A stretch of DNA of 64,000 nt. Origin: Microvirga rosea. GTDB lineage: Bacteria > Pseudomonadota > Alphaproteobacteria > Rhizobiales > Beijerinckiaceae. Made by a program: the position numbers and the translations under genes. How positions within the stretch are numbered: the stretch's first letter is position 1; each line of letters starts with the position of its first letter. Below the pieces are notes generated by a model, which worked only from the letters and a program-made list of their open reading frames with translations, was not told the DNA's origin and searched no databases. Below, one piece after another: positions 44,746 to 53,448 of this stretch. Location of the stretch: assembly GCF_020595095.1 (NCBI RefSeq), contig NZ_JAJDOP010000001.1, positions 124,001 through 188,000 on the forward strand. The letters are read 5' to 3'.

Positions 44746-46242
44746 GTGGAACAGACGGTTTCCGGCACGATCAGATCATCGAAGTCGTTCGTCGTGTGGA
44801 GCGCGATCCTCGCTTCCAGCATGGTGTTCGCCGACGGCGCGATCGTCACCGTCGCGATTCCGCGGATGCGCGAGAGCCTGCACGCGTCGCTGGCCGAGAT
44901 GCAGTGGGTGACGAACGCCTATGCGCTGACCCTCTCGGCCTTTCTCCTGCTGGGCGGTGCGGCCGGGGATACGTACGGGCTGAAACGCATTTTCATGATC
45001 GGCATCGCGGTCTTCGGCGCTGCTTCGCTGGCGTGCGGCCTGTCGGGAACCGTCGAGATCCTGATCGTCGCGAGAGCAGTCCAGGGGATCGGCGGCGCGC
45101 TCCTCGTTCCGGGATCCCTTGCGTTGATCAGCGCTCATTTCTCGCAGGGCGAGCGCGGCCGGGCCATCGGCACCTGGGCGGCCGCTTCCGGCATCGCGGC
45201 TGCGCTGGGGCCGATCCTGGGAGGATGGCTCATCGATATCGGCCCCTGGCAGGCGATTTTCTGGATCAACCTGCCCCTGGCGGCGCTGGCGTTCTGGCTC
45301 TGCGCGACACGCGTTCCGGAGAGCCTTTCGGGGATCGATGCGCCCATGGATGTCGTGGGCTCGGTTCTGGCGGTGGCGGGCCTGGGTTGCCTGGCCTACG
45401 GCCTGACGGCGCTCGGCGAGGCGGGAGCCGACCGCGGCATCGCCGTCGCGAGCAGTCTCGCAGGGTTGGGCCTGCTGGCCGCTTTCATCATCCACGAATC
45501 CCGCGCCGCCGCCCCGATGATGCCCCTTGATCTGTTCCACGTGCGCGCCTTCGCGGGAGTGAACGTCCTGACCTTGCTGCTGTACTTCGCCATGAGCGGC
45601 GCCCTGTTCTTCTTGCCGACCGTCCTGATCGAGGCTCATGGCTATTCGGCCGCGAAGGCCGGATCGGTGTTTCTGCCGTTCACGATCGTCATGGCGGTTC
45701 TGTCCCGGCTTGGCGGCATGCTGGCCGACCGCTTCGGCGTCAGGATGCTTTTGACTGCGGGACCGGCAGTCACCGGCCTGAGCTTCGGACTCCTGGCGCC
45801 GGCGATGGCGAGTGGAGATTACTGGCTCGCCATCGTGCCGGTGATGATCCTGATGGGAACCGGCATGGGGATCACGGTGGCTCCCCTCTCGACCACGGTG
45901 ATGAACGCCGTACCGGACGACCGCGTCGGCGTTGCCTCCGGCATCAACAATGCCGTCTCGCGCGTGGCCGGCCTGCTGGCGGTCGCGGGCCTGGGTGTCG
46001 TGGCGACCCTCGGCTTCCGGCAGAGCGCCGCCTCCGCCGGGCCTGCGGCGGCAGACCTCTTTGCCCAGGCGACCTTCGGAGCGCCGCCTTCCGGGCTCGA
46101 TGACGTGGCCCCCGGTCTTTATGCCGAGGCCATGATCGGCGGCTTCAGGGCCGTGACGCTGATTTGTGCCGGCGCGGCCGTCCTGAGCGCCTGGTTCGGC
46201 TACCGGGCCACGGCGGCGAGCGGCCCACGGCGGACCCGATAA
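44746..46242 (+). CDS. MFS transporter, DHA2 (14-helix) drug-exporter type
   Basis: 498 residues from GTG 44746; an in-frame ATG at 44647 would add 33 non-hydrophobic residues and leave only 17 bases to divergent metC. About 14 helices. SSMVFADGAIVTVAIPRM (motif D1), GDTYGLKRIFMIG (motif A) and VPGSLALISAHFSQGERGRAIG with ALGPILGGWLID (motif C) define the EmrB/QacA group of proton-driven multidrug exporters. A shared terminator hairpin lies just past its stop. Confidence 0.9.
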   Translation: MEQTVSGTIRSSKSFVVWSAILASSMVFADGAIVTVAIPRMRESLHASLAEMQWVTNAYALTLSAFLLLGGAAGDTYGLKRIFMIGIAVFGAASLACGLSGTVEILIVARAVQGIGGALLVPGSLALISAHFSQGERGRAIGTWAAASGIAAALGPILGGWLIDIGPWQAIFWINLPLAALAFWLCATRVPESLSGIDAPMDVVGSVLAVAGLGCLAYGLTALGEAGADRGIAVASSLAGLGLLAAFIIHESRAAAPMMPLDLFHVRAFAGVNVLTLLLYFAMSGALFFLPTVLIEAHGYSAAKAGSVFLPFTIVMAVLSRLGGMLADRFGVRMLLTAGPAVTGLSFGLLAPAMASGDYWLAIVPVMILMGTGMGITVAPLSTTVMNAVPDDRVGVASGINNAVSRVAGLLAVAGLGVVATLGFRQSAASAGPAAADLFAQATFGAPPSGLDDVAPGLYAEAMIGGFRAVTLICAGAAVLSAWFGYRATAASGPRRTR

Positions 46243-46276
46243 AGAAAAGCCCCGGCCTTTACGGGCCGGGGCTCCA
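46242..46276 (-). terminator. Intrinsic terminator of the BI-1 gene, between converging genes
   Basis: AGCCCCGGCC (46248-46257) and GGCCGGGGCT (46264-46273) make a 10-bp stem with a 6-base loop. On the minus strand it is followed by TTTCTTTA, so it ends the BI-1 transcript, and it may also stop the converging MFS transcript. Confidence 0.85.
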
Positions 46277-46297
46277 AAGAACAGTTGTTCCGGGTGC

Positions 46298-47080
46298 TTA
46301 GTTGTTGCGGTTGCCCAGCAGCGCCAGCAGGAACTGGAACATGTTGATGAAGTCCAGGTAGAGCTGCAGCGCGCCGAACACCGAAACCTTCGCAGCCGCC
46401 TCGCTGTCGTAGTTGCCGTAGAGATACATCTCCTTCAGCTTCTGCGTATCGTAGGCGGTGAGGCCTGCGAAGATCAGGACGCCGATGAGGGAAATGCCGA
46501 ACTGCAGCGCGCTCGATGCGAGAAACAGGTTCACCAGCGATGCGAGGAGCAGTCCGACCAGGCCCATGATCAGGAACGATCCCATGCCGGACAGGCTGCG
46601 GTTCGTGGTGTAGCCCCACAGGGACAGCGCGCCGAAGGCGGCCGCCGTGATGAAGAACACCTGCACGACGCTCGCCCCGGTGTACACGATGAGCAGCGTC
46701 GAGAGCGAAGCGCCCATCACCGCCGCGAAGGCGAAGAAGGTGCCGCGCGCGGCAGCTGCCGACATCCGGTCCATGCGGAACGAGAACAGGAAGATGAATG
46801 CCAGAGGCGCCAGCGCCACAACCCACTTGAGCGGCGAGCCGTACAGCACGCGGCCGAACTCGGTCACATAGACGCTGCCCATCCGGGCGGCAGCCATGGA
46901 CGGGTCGCTCGTGGTGGCGAGCATGTTGATCCCAAGCGCGACCAGGGCCGAGATGGCAAGGCCCAGAATCATGTTGTTGTAGACGCCGAGCATGAAGGCG
47001 CGCAGGCCTTGGTCGACCTGTGCGGCCGTCCGGGCAAAGCCGGTGCCAGAGGCGTATTGGTTTTGCTCATACGGTTGCAT
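46298..47080 (-). CDS. Bax inhibitor-1 (TMBIM/YbhL/YccA) family membrane protein
   Basis: 260 residues with seven membrane helices. The UPF0005 pattern is clear: QGLRAFMLGVYNNMILGLAIS, MGASLSTLLIVYTGASVVQVF, FGALSLWGYTTNRSLSGMGSFL and GLTAYDTQKLKEMY near the C-terminus, where the conserved Asp pair region lies. Members leak protons or calcium and interact with FtsH in E. coli (YccA). A sigma-32-like promoter and a ybhL-type leader precede it. Confidence 0.94.
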   Translation of the reverse strand: MQPYEQNQYASGTGFARTAAQVDQGLRAFMLGVYNNMILGLAISALVALGINMLATTSDPSMAAARMGSVYVTEFGRVLYGSPLKWVVALAPLAFIFLFSFRMDRMSAAAARGTFFAFAAVMGASLSTLLIVYTGASVVQVFFITAAAFGALSLWGYTTNRSLSGMGSFLIMGLVGLLLASLVNLFLASSALQFGISLIGVLIFAGLTAYDTQKLKEMYLYGNYDSEAAAKVSVFGALQLYLDFINMFQFLLALLGNRNN

Positions 47081-47104
47081 CGGAGCCCTTTCTCACGGTG
47101 TCCC

Positions 47105-47165
47105 GTTGATGTTCCCTCGAAAGGCTGGGAAGTCAGCCCTCGGTCGCCGCATTCTCCGGCGACAG
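47105..47165 (-). ncRNA. ybhL-type leader RNA (candidate)
   Basis: In the 5' leader on the minus strand, GTCGCCG and CGGCGAC (47163-47143) form a 7-bp hairpin. GGCTG and CAGCC (47138-47123) form a second, whose loop TTCCC can pair with GGGAA nearby, a possible pseudoknot. ybhL leaders are a known alphaproteobacterial RNA motif found upstream of this very gene family. The assignment rests on position and structure, not on a covariance-model match. Confidence 0.5.
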
Positions 47166-47169
47166 CCAG

Positions 47170-47199
47170 AATATGAGAGGTTGCCCCCGCTTCTGCAAG
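47170..47199 (-). promoter_or_regulatory. Candidate sigma-32 promoter overlapping an inverted repeat, BI-1 gene
   Basis: On the minus strand CTTGCAG (47199-47193), a 15-base spacer, then CTCATATT (47177-47170) resemble the heat-shock consensus. The predicted start is at about 47163, just where hairpin 1 of the leader begins. An 8-bp inverted repeat GTTGCCCC/GGGGCAAC (47180-47187 and 47199-47206) overlaps it and could be an operator. Confidence 0.45.
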
Positions 47200-47304
47200 G
47201 GGCAACGTCAAGCTTCAACGCTTCGTGATGAAGAACAGTGAAGTTTAGCCGTCCAGGCTACACCCATGAGGCCCGTAAGCGTACTTTTATACCGGCACGG
47301 GACG

Positions 47305-49890
47305 TTAAAGATCTCTCAAGTATAGTGCAGGCTTTTGACTCAGGATCCGCCATGTCCCGAGCAGCCCTAGACATACACTCACCAAAACAGCCAGGAGAGA
47401 TGCGAGAATCGCCCCTGAAAGATCGGGAACAAAGCTTAAATTCATCACGCGGGTGGTGATGAGGTAGGCCGCCAGGCTTCCGGCCAGCAACCCGAAAATT
47501 GCCGTCGCGGCGCCCAGAAATCCGTATTCCAGCGCATAGGCGAGGACGAGGCGTCCCCGGGTCGCCCCGAGGGTCTTTAGGACTACTGCATCGTAGAGCC
47601 TCGCCCGGTGCCCGGCCGCGAGGGCTCCGGCGAGAACCAGAAGGCTGGCGATGAGCGCGATGGAGCTTGCGCCCCGGATCGCCATCACGAGCTGCGACAC
47701 CACATCGTCGACGGCCTCGAGCGCATCCTTCACCCGGATGCTGGTCACCATCGGATAGGTCAGCGCGGCGCTGCGGAGCAGGCGTGCATCGGTGGCCGCA
47801 TCCGAGCCGTCGGGAAAGGTGACAGTCGCCAGATGCGTATGGGGCGCCCCCGCGAAGGTGTTGGGGGAAAACACCATGACGAAATTGATGCCGAGCGAAC
47901 GCCATTCCACCTGCCGGAGGTTGGCGATGGTAGCGGTCAGGTTGCGCCCGAGGACATTGACCGTCACCTCGTCGCCGAGCTTGAGTCCGAGCCCCTCGGC
48001 GATCTTCGCATCGAAGGACACGAGAGGCTTGCCCCGATAGTCCTCCGGCCACCAGGATCCGGCCACCAGCTGCGACCCTTCGGGAGGCGTTCGGGCGTAG
48101 GTGATGCCCCGGTCGCCGTCGAGGACCCAGGAAACGTCTTCGCTGGCCTTGATCTCCGAAACCGGCACCCCGCGCAGGGTCACGAGCCGGCCGCGCATCA
48201 TCGGCACCCGTTCCATGGAGGCATCCGGCGCCTGCTGCTTGAGGAAGCTCTCGAAGGCATCCGCCTGGGCGTTTGGAATGTCGAGGAAGAAGAAGCTCGG
48301 GGCATGTTCCGGCAAGGTCTGCCGGAGCTGGCGCGTGAGGTTCGAGTCGATGAGCGCAAGGGTCACCAGGAGGGTGATTCCGAGACCGAGGGACAGAACC
48401 AGGGACGGCGTCAGGGCGCCGGGGCGATGAATATTGGCAAGCGCCAGGCGCGGCGCGGTGCGATGCGGACGCGGCAAGCGGCGGGCAAGCGCCATGATCC
48501 CGAGAGCCACGAAGCGCAACAGGACGAAGGAAGCCGTGGCCGCCGCGATGAACATGAAGGCGATGCGCCGGTCGTAGGCTGCAATGACCGAAAGGCCCAC
48601 GAGAGCCGCGAGAGCAATGCCGAGCGCCAGGATATAGCGGCGGCGGGGCCAGCGCCGCTCCGGCTCGATCTGGTCCCGGAACAGGCCCGAGACGGGAATG
48701 TCGTGCGCCCGACCGAGCGGCAGGAGCGCAAACACGAGCGCCGTGAGAATTCCATAGAGCAGGGCGATGCCGAGCTCGGTTCCCGCAAGGGTCGGCTGGA
48801 TCGGGATCGGCAGGAGGTGGCCGAAAAGACCCGTGACCAGGAACGGCAGTGCGCCGCCGACCACGAGCCCGATCAGGATGCCGATCGCTGCGATCAGCAG
48901 CACCTGGGTAAGATAAAGAACAACCACCTGGCCGCCGGGGGCGCCAAGACTTTTCAGGGTGGCGATGGAGGCCCGCTTGCGGTCGATGAAGCCGCGGACC
49001 GCATTCGCCACACCGACCCCGCCGACCAGCAAGGCCGTGAGACCGACCAGGGTCAGGAACTGGGTGAAGCGCTCGATGTTGCGGGCAAAGCGCGGATCGG
49101 CGTTCACCCGGTCGCGAATGTCCCAGCCCGCCTCCGGCAGGACGCGCTTCGCATCCTCCGCGATGGCCGCCAAGCCCAGGTCGGTGGACTGGGCGGGAGG
49201 CACGATGACCCGATAGGTCCAGCGGACCAGGCTGCCGGGCTGGACGAGACCCGTGGCTTTCAGGGCGTCCTGCGACACCAGGAGCCTCGGCCCGAAACCG
49301 ATGCCGTTGGCGATCTTGTCCGGTTCGGACACGAGGCTCGCGCGCAGATCGATGGCGGCCTCACCCACCTTGATGCGATCGCCGACCTTCAGGTCGAGGC
49401 GGGCCAGCAGGGCGGAATCCACCGCCGCCCCATAGGCGCCGTCGCGAAGGGCGAAGAGATCGGTCGTCGGCACGGGCGGATCGGTTTCGAGGCTGCCGAC
49501 GGTGGGATAGGCCCCGTCCACGGCCTTCAGCTCCACCAGAGCCGAGCCCTTGTCGCCCGCGATGGCCATGGCCCGCATGGTGGCGACGGATGCGACGGAG
49601 CCCTTCGACATGAGGTAGGCCCGCTCCCGGTCGCTCGCTTCCCGCTGCAGAAGCGAGAAGGCCATGTCGCCACCGAGAATCCGGCGCCCCTCGCGGGAAA
49701 TGCCCTCGGTCAGGGAGCGGGACAGGGACGACACGCCGGCGATGGCCGCAACGCCGAGCGCGATGCAGGCGAGAAAGATCCCGAAGCCGCGCAGGCCGGC
49801 CCGCAACTCGCGCAGGGCCAAGCGAAGGATCAAGGGCGGAAAGGCCGCGCCGCGAGGCTTCTTTCCGGGAGTGGACAGGGTGCCGTGCAT
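47305..49890 (-). CDS. FtsX-like ABC transporter permease (YbbP type)
   Basis: 861 residues from the ATG at 49890. One N-terminal helix is followed by a periplasmic MacB-like domain, then two sets of FtsX helices (about 270-480 and 740-860), with GLTALLVGGVGVANAVRGFIDRKRASIA in the first. YbbP-type permeases have ten helices and an additional periplasmic domain. Partner of the ATPase 11 bases upstream. Together with the divergent esterase gene, this matches the E. coli ybbAP/tesA layout. Proposed roles are export or extraction of hydrophobic molecules. Confidence 0.92.
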   Translation of the reverse strand: MHGTLSTPGKKPRGAAFPPLILRLALRELRAGLRGFGIFLACIALGVAAIAGVSSLSRSLTEGISREGRRILGGDMAFSLLQREASDRERAYLMSKGSVASVATMRAMAIAGDKGSALVELKAVDGAYPTVGSLETDPPVPTTDLFALRDGAYGAAVDSALLARLDLKVGDRIKVGEAAIDLRASLVSEPDKIANGIGFGPRLLVSQDALKATGLVQPGSLVRWTYRVIVPPAQSTDLGLAAIAEDAKRVLPEAGWDIRDRVNADPRFARNIERFTQFLTLVGLTALLVGGVGVANAVRGFIDRKRASIATLKSLGAPGGQVVVLYLTQVLLIAAIGILIGLVVGGALPFLVTGLFGHLLPIPIQPTLAGTELGIALLYGILTALVFALLPLGRAHDIPVSGLFRDQIEPERRWPRRRYILALGIALAALVGLSVIAAYDRRIAFMFIAAATASFVLLRFVALGIMALARRLPRPHRTAPRLALANIHRPGALTPSLVLSLGLGITLLVTLALIDSNLTRQLRQTLPEHAPSFFFLDIPNAQADAFESFLKQQAPDASMERVPMMRGRLVTLRGVPVSEIKASEDVSWVLDGDRGITYARTPPEGSQLVAGSWWPEDYRGKPLVSFDAKIAEGLGLKLGDEVTVNVLGRNLTATIANLRQVEWRSLGINFVMVFSPNTFAGAPHTHLATVTFPDGSDAATDARLLRSAALTYPMVTSIRVKDALEAVDDVVSQLVMAIRGASSIALIASLLVLAGALAAGHRARLYDAVVLKTLGATRGRLVLAYALEYGFLGAATAIFGLLAGSLAAYLITTRVMNLSFVPDLSGAILASLLAVLVSVCLGLLGTWRILSQKPALYLRDL

Positions 49891-49901
49891 GTGAGGCGCC
49901 C

Positions 49902-50588
49902 CTATGCCGCGACCGTATCGGCATCGATACGGCCCGAGCGCAGGCGCACGGTCCGGTCGCATAGGCCGGCCAGGTTGAGATCGTGCGTGACGAGCACCAG
50001 GGTCGCGCCCCGGTCCCGCTTCAGGGCGAACAGCAGGTCGATGATCGCCTGACCGGTATTCTCATCCAGATTGCCGGTCGGCTCATCGGCCACCAGAATG
50101 GCCGGATTGGGCACGATCGCCCGGGCGATCGCCACCCGCTGCTGCTCCCCGCCCGACAGCTGCGCCGGATAATGCTGGAGGCGATGGCCCAGGCCCACGG
50201 CCTTCAGCTCGGCCTCCGCCCGCGCGAAGGCGTCCGTCTCGCCGGCGAGTTCCAGGGGCAGCGCCACGTTCTCCAGCGCCGTCATGGTCGGGATCAGATG
50301 GAAGGACTGGAACACGATTCCGATCCGTCGCCCGCGAAAGCGCGCCAGCCCGTCCTCGTCGAGGGCCGCGAGATCGGTGCCGTCCACCAGCACCTTGCCG
50401 GAATCCGGCTGCTCGAGGCCCGCCATCGTCATCAAGAGGGTCGACTTTCCGGAGCCGGACGGGCCGACCAGACCCACCGCCTCGCCGCGGCCGATCTCCA
50501 GGGAAATGCCCTTGAGGATGTGGACCCGCGCGGCGCCGCGCCCCAGGCTCAAATCCACATCCTGCAGCGCAATGGCCTTGTCCTGCAT
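49902..50588 (-). CDS. ABC transporter ATP-binding protein (YbbA/LolD type)
   Basis: 228 residues. Walker [12 protein letters not shown] (about 42-52), Q-loop QSFHLIP, signature [15 protein letters not shown] and Walker [14 protein letters not shown] are all intact, with the H-loop in [10 protein letters not shown]. The MacB/LolD-type sequence fits a partner of a FtsX-like permease, which starts 11 bases downstream. The substrate is not known. Confidence 0.95.
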   Translation of the reverse strand: MQDKAIALQDVDLSLGRGAARVHILKGISLEIGRGEAVGLVGPSGSGKSTLLMTMAGLEQPDSGKVLVDGTDLAALDEDGLARFRGRRIGIVFQSFHLIPTMTALENVALPLELAGETDAFARAEAELKAVGLGHRLQHYPAQLSGGEQQRVAIARAIVPNPAILVADEPTGNLDENTGQAIIDLLFALKRDRGATLVLVTHDLNLAGLCDRTVRLRSGRIDADTVAA

Positions 50589-50673
50589 GCCTGCTCACCC
50601 GATCTTTTGGGAAACACCACTGACGGACCCGGCCGGCAAAGGCCAGGTGCAATCCGATTCACGTCTGAACCAT

Positions 50674-51381
50674 ATGGGAAGCCGAACGATGAAGCGCCAA
50701 CCCGGCCCGCTCATGGCGATCATTTTTGCGTGTGCCGCCGCCCTCGCCCTTGCCCTCGCTCTCGTGGCGCCCGCCAGCGCGCAGGCCCAGAACGCCCCCC
50801 AAAGCCATCCCAAGGGCGATCCGATCCGCCTGGTGGCCTTCGGGGACAGTCTCACGGCGGGATATGGCCTTCCGCAGGGAGCCGCCTTCCCGAACGCCCT
50901 GGAGCGCGCCCTGAAGGCCAAGGGCTACAACGTGCAGGTCGCCAATGCCGGGGTTTCGGGCGATACGGCGTCGGGCGGCCTCGACCGCCTCGACTGGTCC
51001 GTGCCGGACGGAACCGACGGCGTCATCGTGGAGCTCGGGGCCAACGACATGCTGCGCGGGCTCGATCCGGCCATTCCCCGAAAATCCATCGAAAGCATCG
51101 TCGAGCGCCTTCAGGCGCGCAACATTCCGGTGATGCTCGCCGGCATGTATGCCTCCCGCAACCTGGGGGCCGATTACGCTCAAAAATTCGATTCCCTTTA
51201 TCCAGACATTGCGAAGAAGCACGGCCTTGTGCTCTATCCCTTCTTCCTGGACGGAGTCGCCGGCGACGCCAGCCTCAATCTCCAAGACGGCCTGCATCCC
51301 ACGGCCAAGGGGATCGAGATCATCGTCGCGCGCATCCTGCCCACCGTCGAGAAATTTCTCGCCACCCTGCCCCAGCGCTGA
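50674..51381 (+). CDS. Periplasmic arylesterase/lysophospholipase (TesA type)
   Basis: 235 residues from ATG 50674; ATG 50689 is an equal alternative five codons later. A signal peptide (about 14-36, ending PASAQA) exports it. SGNH hydrolase blocks: FGDSLTAGYGL with the nucleophile Ser59, GVSGDTASGGLDRLDW, ELGANDMLRG and DGLHPTAKG (catalytic Asp and His). It hydrolyses acyl esters, thioesters or lysophospholipids. It is divergent from the ABC pair across 85 bases, the same arrangement as tesA with ybbAP in E. coli. Confidence 0.94.
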   Translation: MGSRTMKRQPGPLMAIIFACAAALALALALVAPASAQAQNAPQSHPKGDPIRLVAFGDSLTAGYGLPQGAAFPNALERALKAKGYNVQVANAGVSGDTASGGLDRLDWSVPDGTDGVIVELGANDMLRGLDPAIPRKSIESIVERLQARNIPVMLAGMYASRNLGADYAQKFDSLYPDIAKKHGLVLYPFFLDGVAGDASLNLQDGLHPTAKGIEIIVARILPTVEKFLATLPQR

Positions 51382-51442
51382 CCTCCGTCGGTGCCATTTC
51401 CCCGCCTGAACGCGGCAGTTCCTGCCGTGAGGAGCCTTGCCT

Positions 51443-52489
51443 ATGCAATATCGCCGCCTCGGCCGCACGAATCTCGATGTCAGCCTCATCTGTCTCGGCA
51501 CCATGACCTGGGGCCAGCAGAACACCGAAGCCGAAGGCCACGCCCAGATGGATTACGCGGTCGACCAGGGCATCAACTTCTTCGACACGGCGGAGCTGTA
51601 TTCGATACCGCCGCGGCCGGAGACCCAAGGTTCCACCGAGCGGATCATCGGCTCCTGGTTCAAGTCCCGGGGAAAGCGCGACAAGGTCATCCTGGCGTCC
51701 AAGGTCGTCGGGCGTTCGGACAATACCTGGTTCCGTGATGGCGGCTCCAAGGCGGAGCTTTCCCGCGCCCAGATCGAGGAGGCGGTGAACAAGAGCCTCA
51801 AGCGGCTTCAGACGGATTATATCGACCTGTACCAGATCCATTGGCCGGATCGTCCCATGCCCTGGGGCTCCAATCCGACGGTCTACCGCCATCAGGACGG
51901 CGATTCCCACTCGATCGAGGAAACCGTGGCGATCATGGGCGACCTGGTGAAAGCCGGAAAGATCCGGCATTTCGGCCTCTCCAACGAGAGCGCATGGGGC
52001 ACCATGACGTTTCTCAAGGCCGCCGATGCGCAGTCCGGCCTGCCGCGCGTGCAATCGGTCCAGAATGCCTACAACCTCCTGAACCGGACCTACGAGGTCG
52101 CCCTCGCGGAGGTGAGCCTGCGCGAGACCGTCAGCTTGCTCGCCTATTCGCCCCTGGCGCAAGGCTACCTGACCGGCAAGTATCTGGATGGGGCCCGCCC
52201 GGCGGGCGCGCGCACTACCCTGTTCAAGCGCGGGCAGCGCTACGAGACCCCGGGCGCCGAACCGGCGATCCGCAAATACATTGCGCTTGCCAAGGAATTC
52301 GGCCTCGATCCCGCGCAGATGGCGTTGGCCTTTGTGAACTCGCGTCCCTTCGTCACGTCGAACATCATCGGCGCGACGTCCATGGAGCAGCTCACAACCG
52401 ATATCGCGTCCATCAACGTCGCGATCACACCGGAACTCGAACAGCGGATCGACGCGATCCATCTCGAGCATTGCAACCCTTGTCCCTAG
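51443..52489 (+). CDS. tas: Aldo/keto reductase, Tas family
   Basis: 348 residues. The ATG at 51443 has a GAGGAG ribosome site; a TTG at 51437 is less likely. The sequence tracks E. coli Tas closely (MQYRRLGRTNLDVS, LGTMTWGQQNTEAEGHAQMD, PPRPETQGSTERIIG, LKRLQTDYIDLYQIHW, NLLNRTYEVALAEVS, FVNSRPFVTSNIIGATSMEQL). Catalytic Asp/Tyr (FFDTAELYS), Lys (LASKVVG) and His (QIHW) are present. It is NADPH-dependent with an uncertain substrate. Confidence 0.93.
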   Translation: MQYRRLGRTNLDVSLICLGTMTWGQQNTEAEGHAQMDYAVDQGINFFDTAELYSIPPRPETQGSTERIIGSWFKSRGKRDKVILASKVVGRSDNTWFRDGGSKAELSRAQIEEAVNKSLKRLQTDYIDLYQIHWPDRPMPWGSNPTVYRHQDGDSHSIEETVAIMGDLVKAGKIRHFGLSNESAWGTMTFLKAADAQSGLPRVQSVQNAYNLLNRTYEVALAEVSLRETVSLLAYSPLAQGYLTGKYLDGARPAGARTTLFKRGQRYETPGAEPAIRKYIALAKEFGLDPAQMALAFVNSRPFVTSNIIGATSMEQLTTDIASINVAITPELEQRIDAIHLEHCNPCP

Positions 52490-52560
52490 GACGTGCGCAT
52501 CTCAGCCGGCACGGATCCGCGGAACCAATGTCCCGGTTGATCGTCTGATTCTGGTCTTCC

Positions 52561-52586
52561 GCGAGGGCGGCTTCGGGCGCCCTCGC
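52561..52586 (+). terminator. Hairpin after tas
   Basis: GCGAGGGCG (52561-52569) and CGCCCTCGC (52578-52586) form a perfect 9-bp stem with an 8-base loop in the tas-thpR gap. It lacks a U-run. Confidence 0.45.
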
Positions 52587-52622
52587 CTTCATGGCGGTTC
52601 TGTCAGGTCCGGGAGGTTTGTG

Positions 52623-53159
52623 ATGCCCCGTCTGTTCACAGGCCTCGAAATTCCTTCCGAGATCGGCCAGACCCTTTCGACCTACCGGGGCGGGCTCCCG
52701 GGGGCGCGGTGGGTCGAGCCCGAGAACTACCACATCACCTTGCGGTTCATCGGCGACGTGGACGACCAAACCGCGCGGGATCTGTTTTCCGTCCTTGGCG
52801 AAAGCCGCCGACGCGAGCCGATCACCGTGACCATCGACGGCCTCGATACTTTCGGACGGGATCGCCCGCGGGTCGTCTTCGCCCGGGCAGCCGCGTCCCG
52901 CGACATGAGCGAGCTTCAATCGGAACAGGAACGGCTCGTGCGCCGCATCGGCATTCCGCCGGAAAAGCGCAAGTTCACCCCCCACGTCACCCTCGCTCGT
53001 CTGCGCGATGCGTCGCCCCTCGATGTGGCGGACTACTTCGCCGCCCGTGCGCCGTTCCCGAAGCTCACCTTCACGGCCTCACGCTTCGTCCTGTTCTCGT
53101 CGCGGGCTTCGGTGGGCGGGGGGCCTTATGTGGTGGAGGCGGCCTATCCGCTGGGATAG
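52623..53159 (+). CDS. thpR: RNA 2',3'-cyclic phosphodiesterase (2'-5' RNA ligase family)
   Basis: 178 residues from the ATG at 52623. LigT/ThpR family: two HxTx motifs, HITL (His37) in NYHITLRFIGD and HVTL in KFTPHVTLARLRD (near residue 122), form the active site. PRLFTGLEIPSEI is the standard N-terminus. It opens 2',3'-cyclic phosphates on RNA to 2'-phosphates; the cellular substrate is not settled. Confidence 0.95.
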   Translation: MPRLFTGLEIPSEIGQTLSTYRGGLPGARWVEPENYHITLRFIGDVDDQTARDLFSVLGESRRREPITVTIDGLDTFGRDRPRVVFARAAASRDMSELQSEQERLVRRIGIPPEKRKFTPHVTLARLRDASPLDVADYFAARAPFPKLTFTASRFVLFSSRASVGGGPYVVEAAYPLG

Positions 53160-53448
53160 CGGCCGATCGGTCGCGGAGGCTCTGTCCGCGAACGCCGTCA
53201 TCCCGCGCGAGACGGGAGATGTCATCCGAGTCCATGCGGAATGCTGCATTGACAGAACCCCTCCGATCGCTTTGCTTCAGTCCGCGACAGGTTTCCGCAA
53301 CGACAAGGGGTCTGTATAAGGATCTGCGATGGCGTCAGGATAAGGATGCAAACCGTCATACACGTTTGATCGAACCGTGGAACGGTCTCCTCCGGACCAC
53401 CAGCGCATTCTCCCTCCTTTGAATCTCTCCTGCGGACACGCACCCCAC

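Noticed and set aside
47608-50052. An 814-codon plus-strand frame
   Set aside because: Antisense to the ABC permease gene; low-complexity charged translation with no recognisable domain.
53160-53448. A gene in the interval after thpR
   Set aside because: Short frames here show no family motif, and the frame joined to the phosphatase has an internal ATG where homology begins; I see only a short ATAAGGAT direct repeat.
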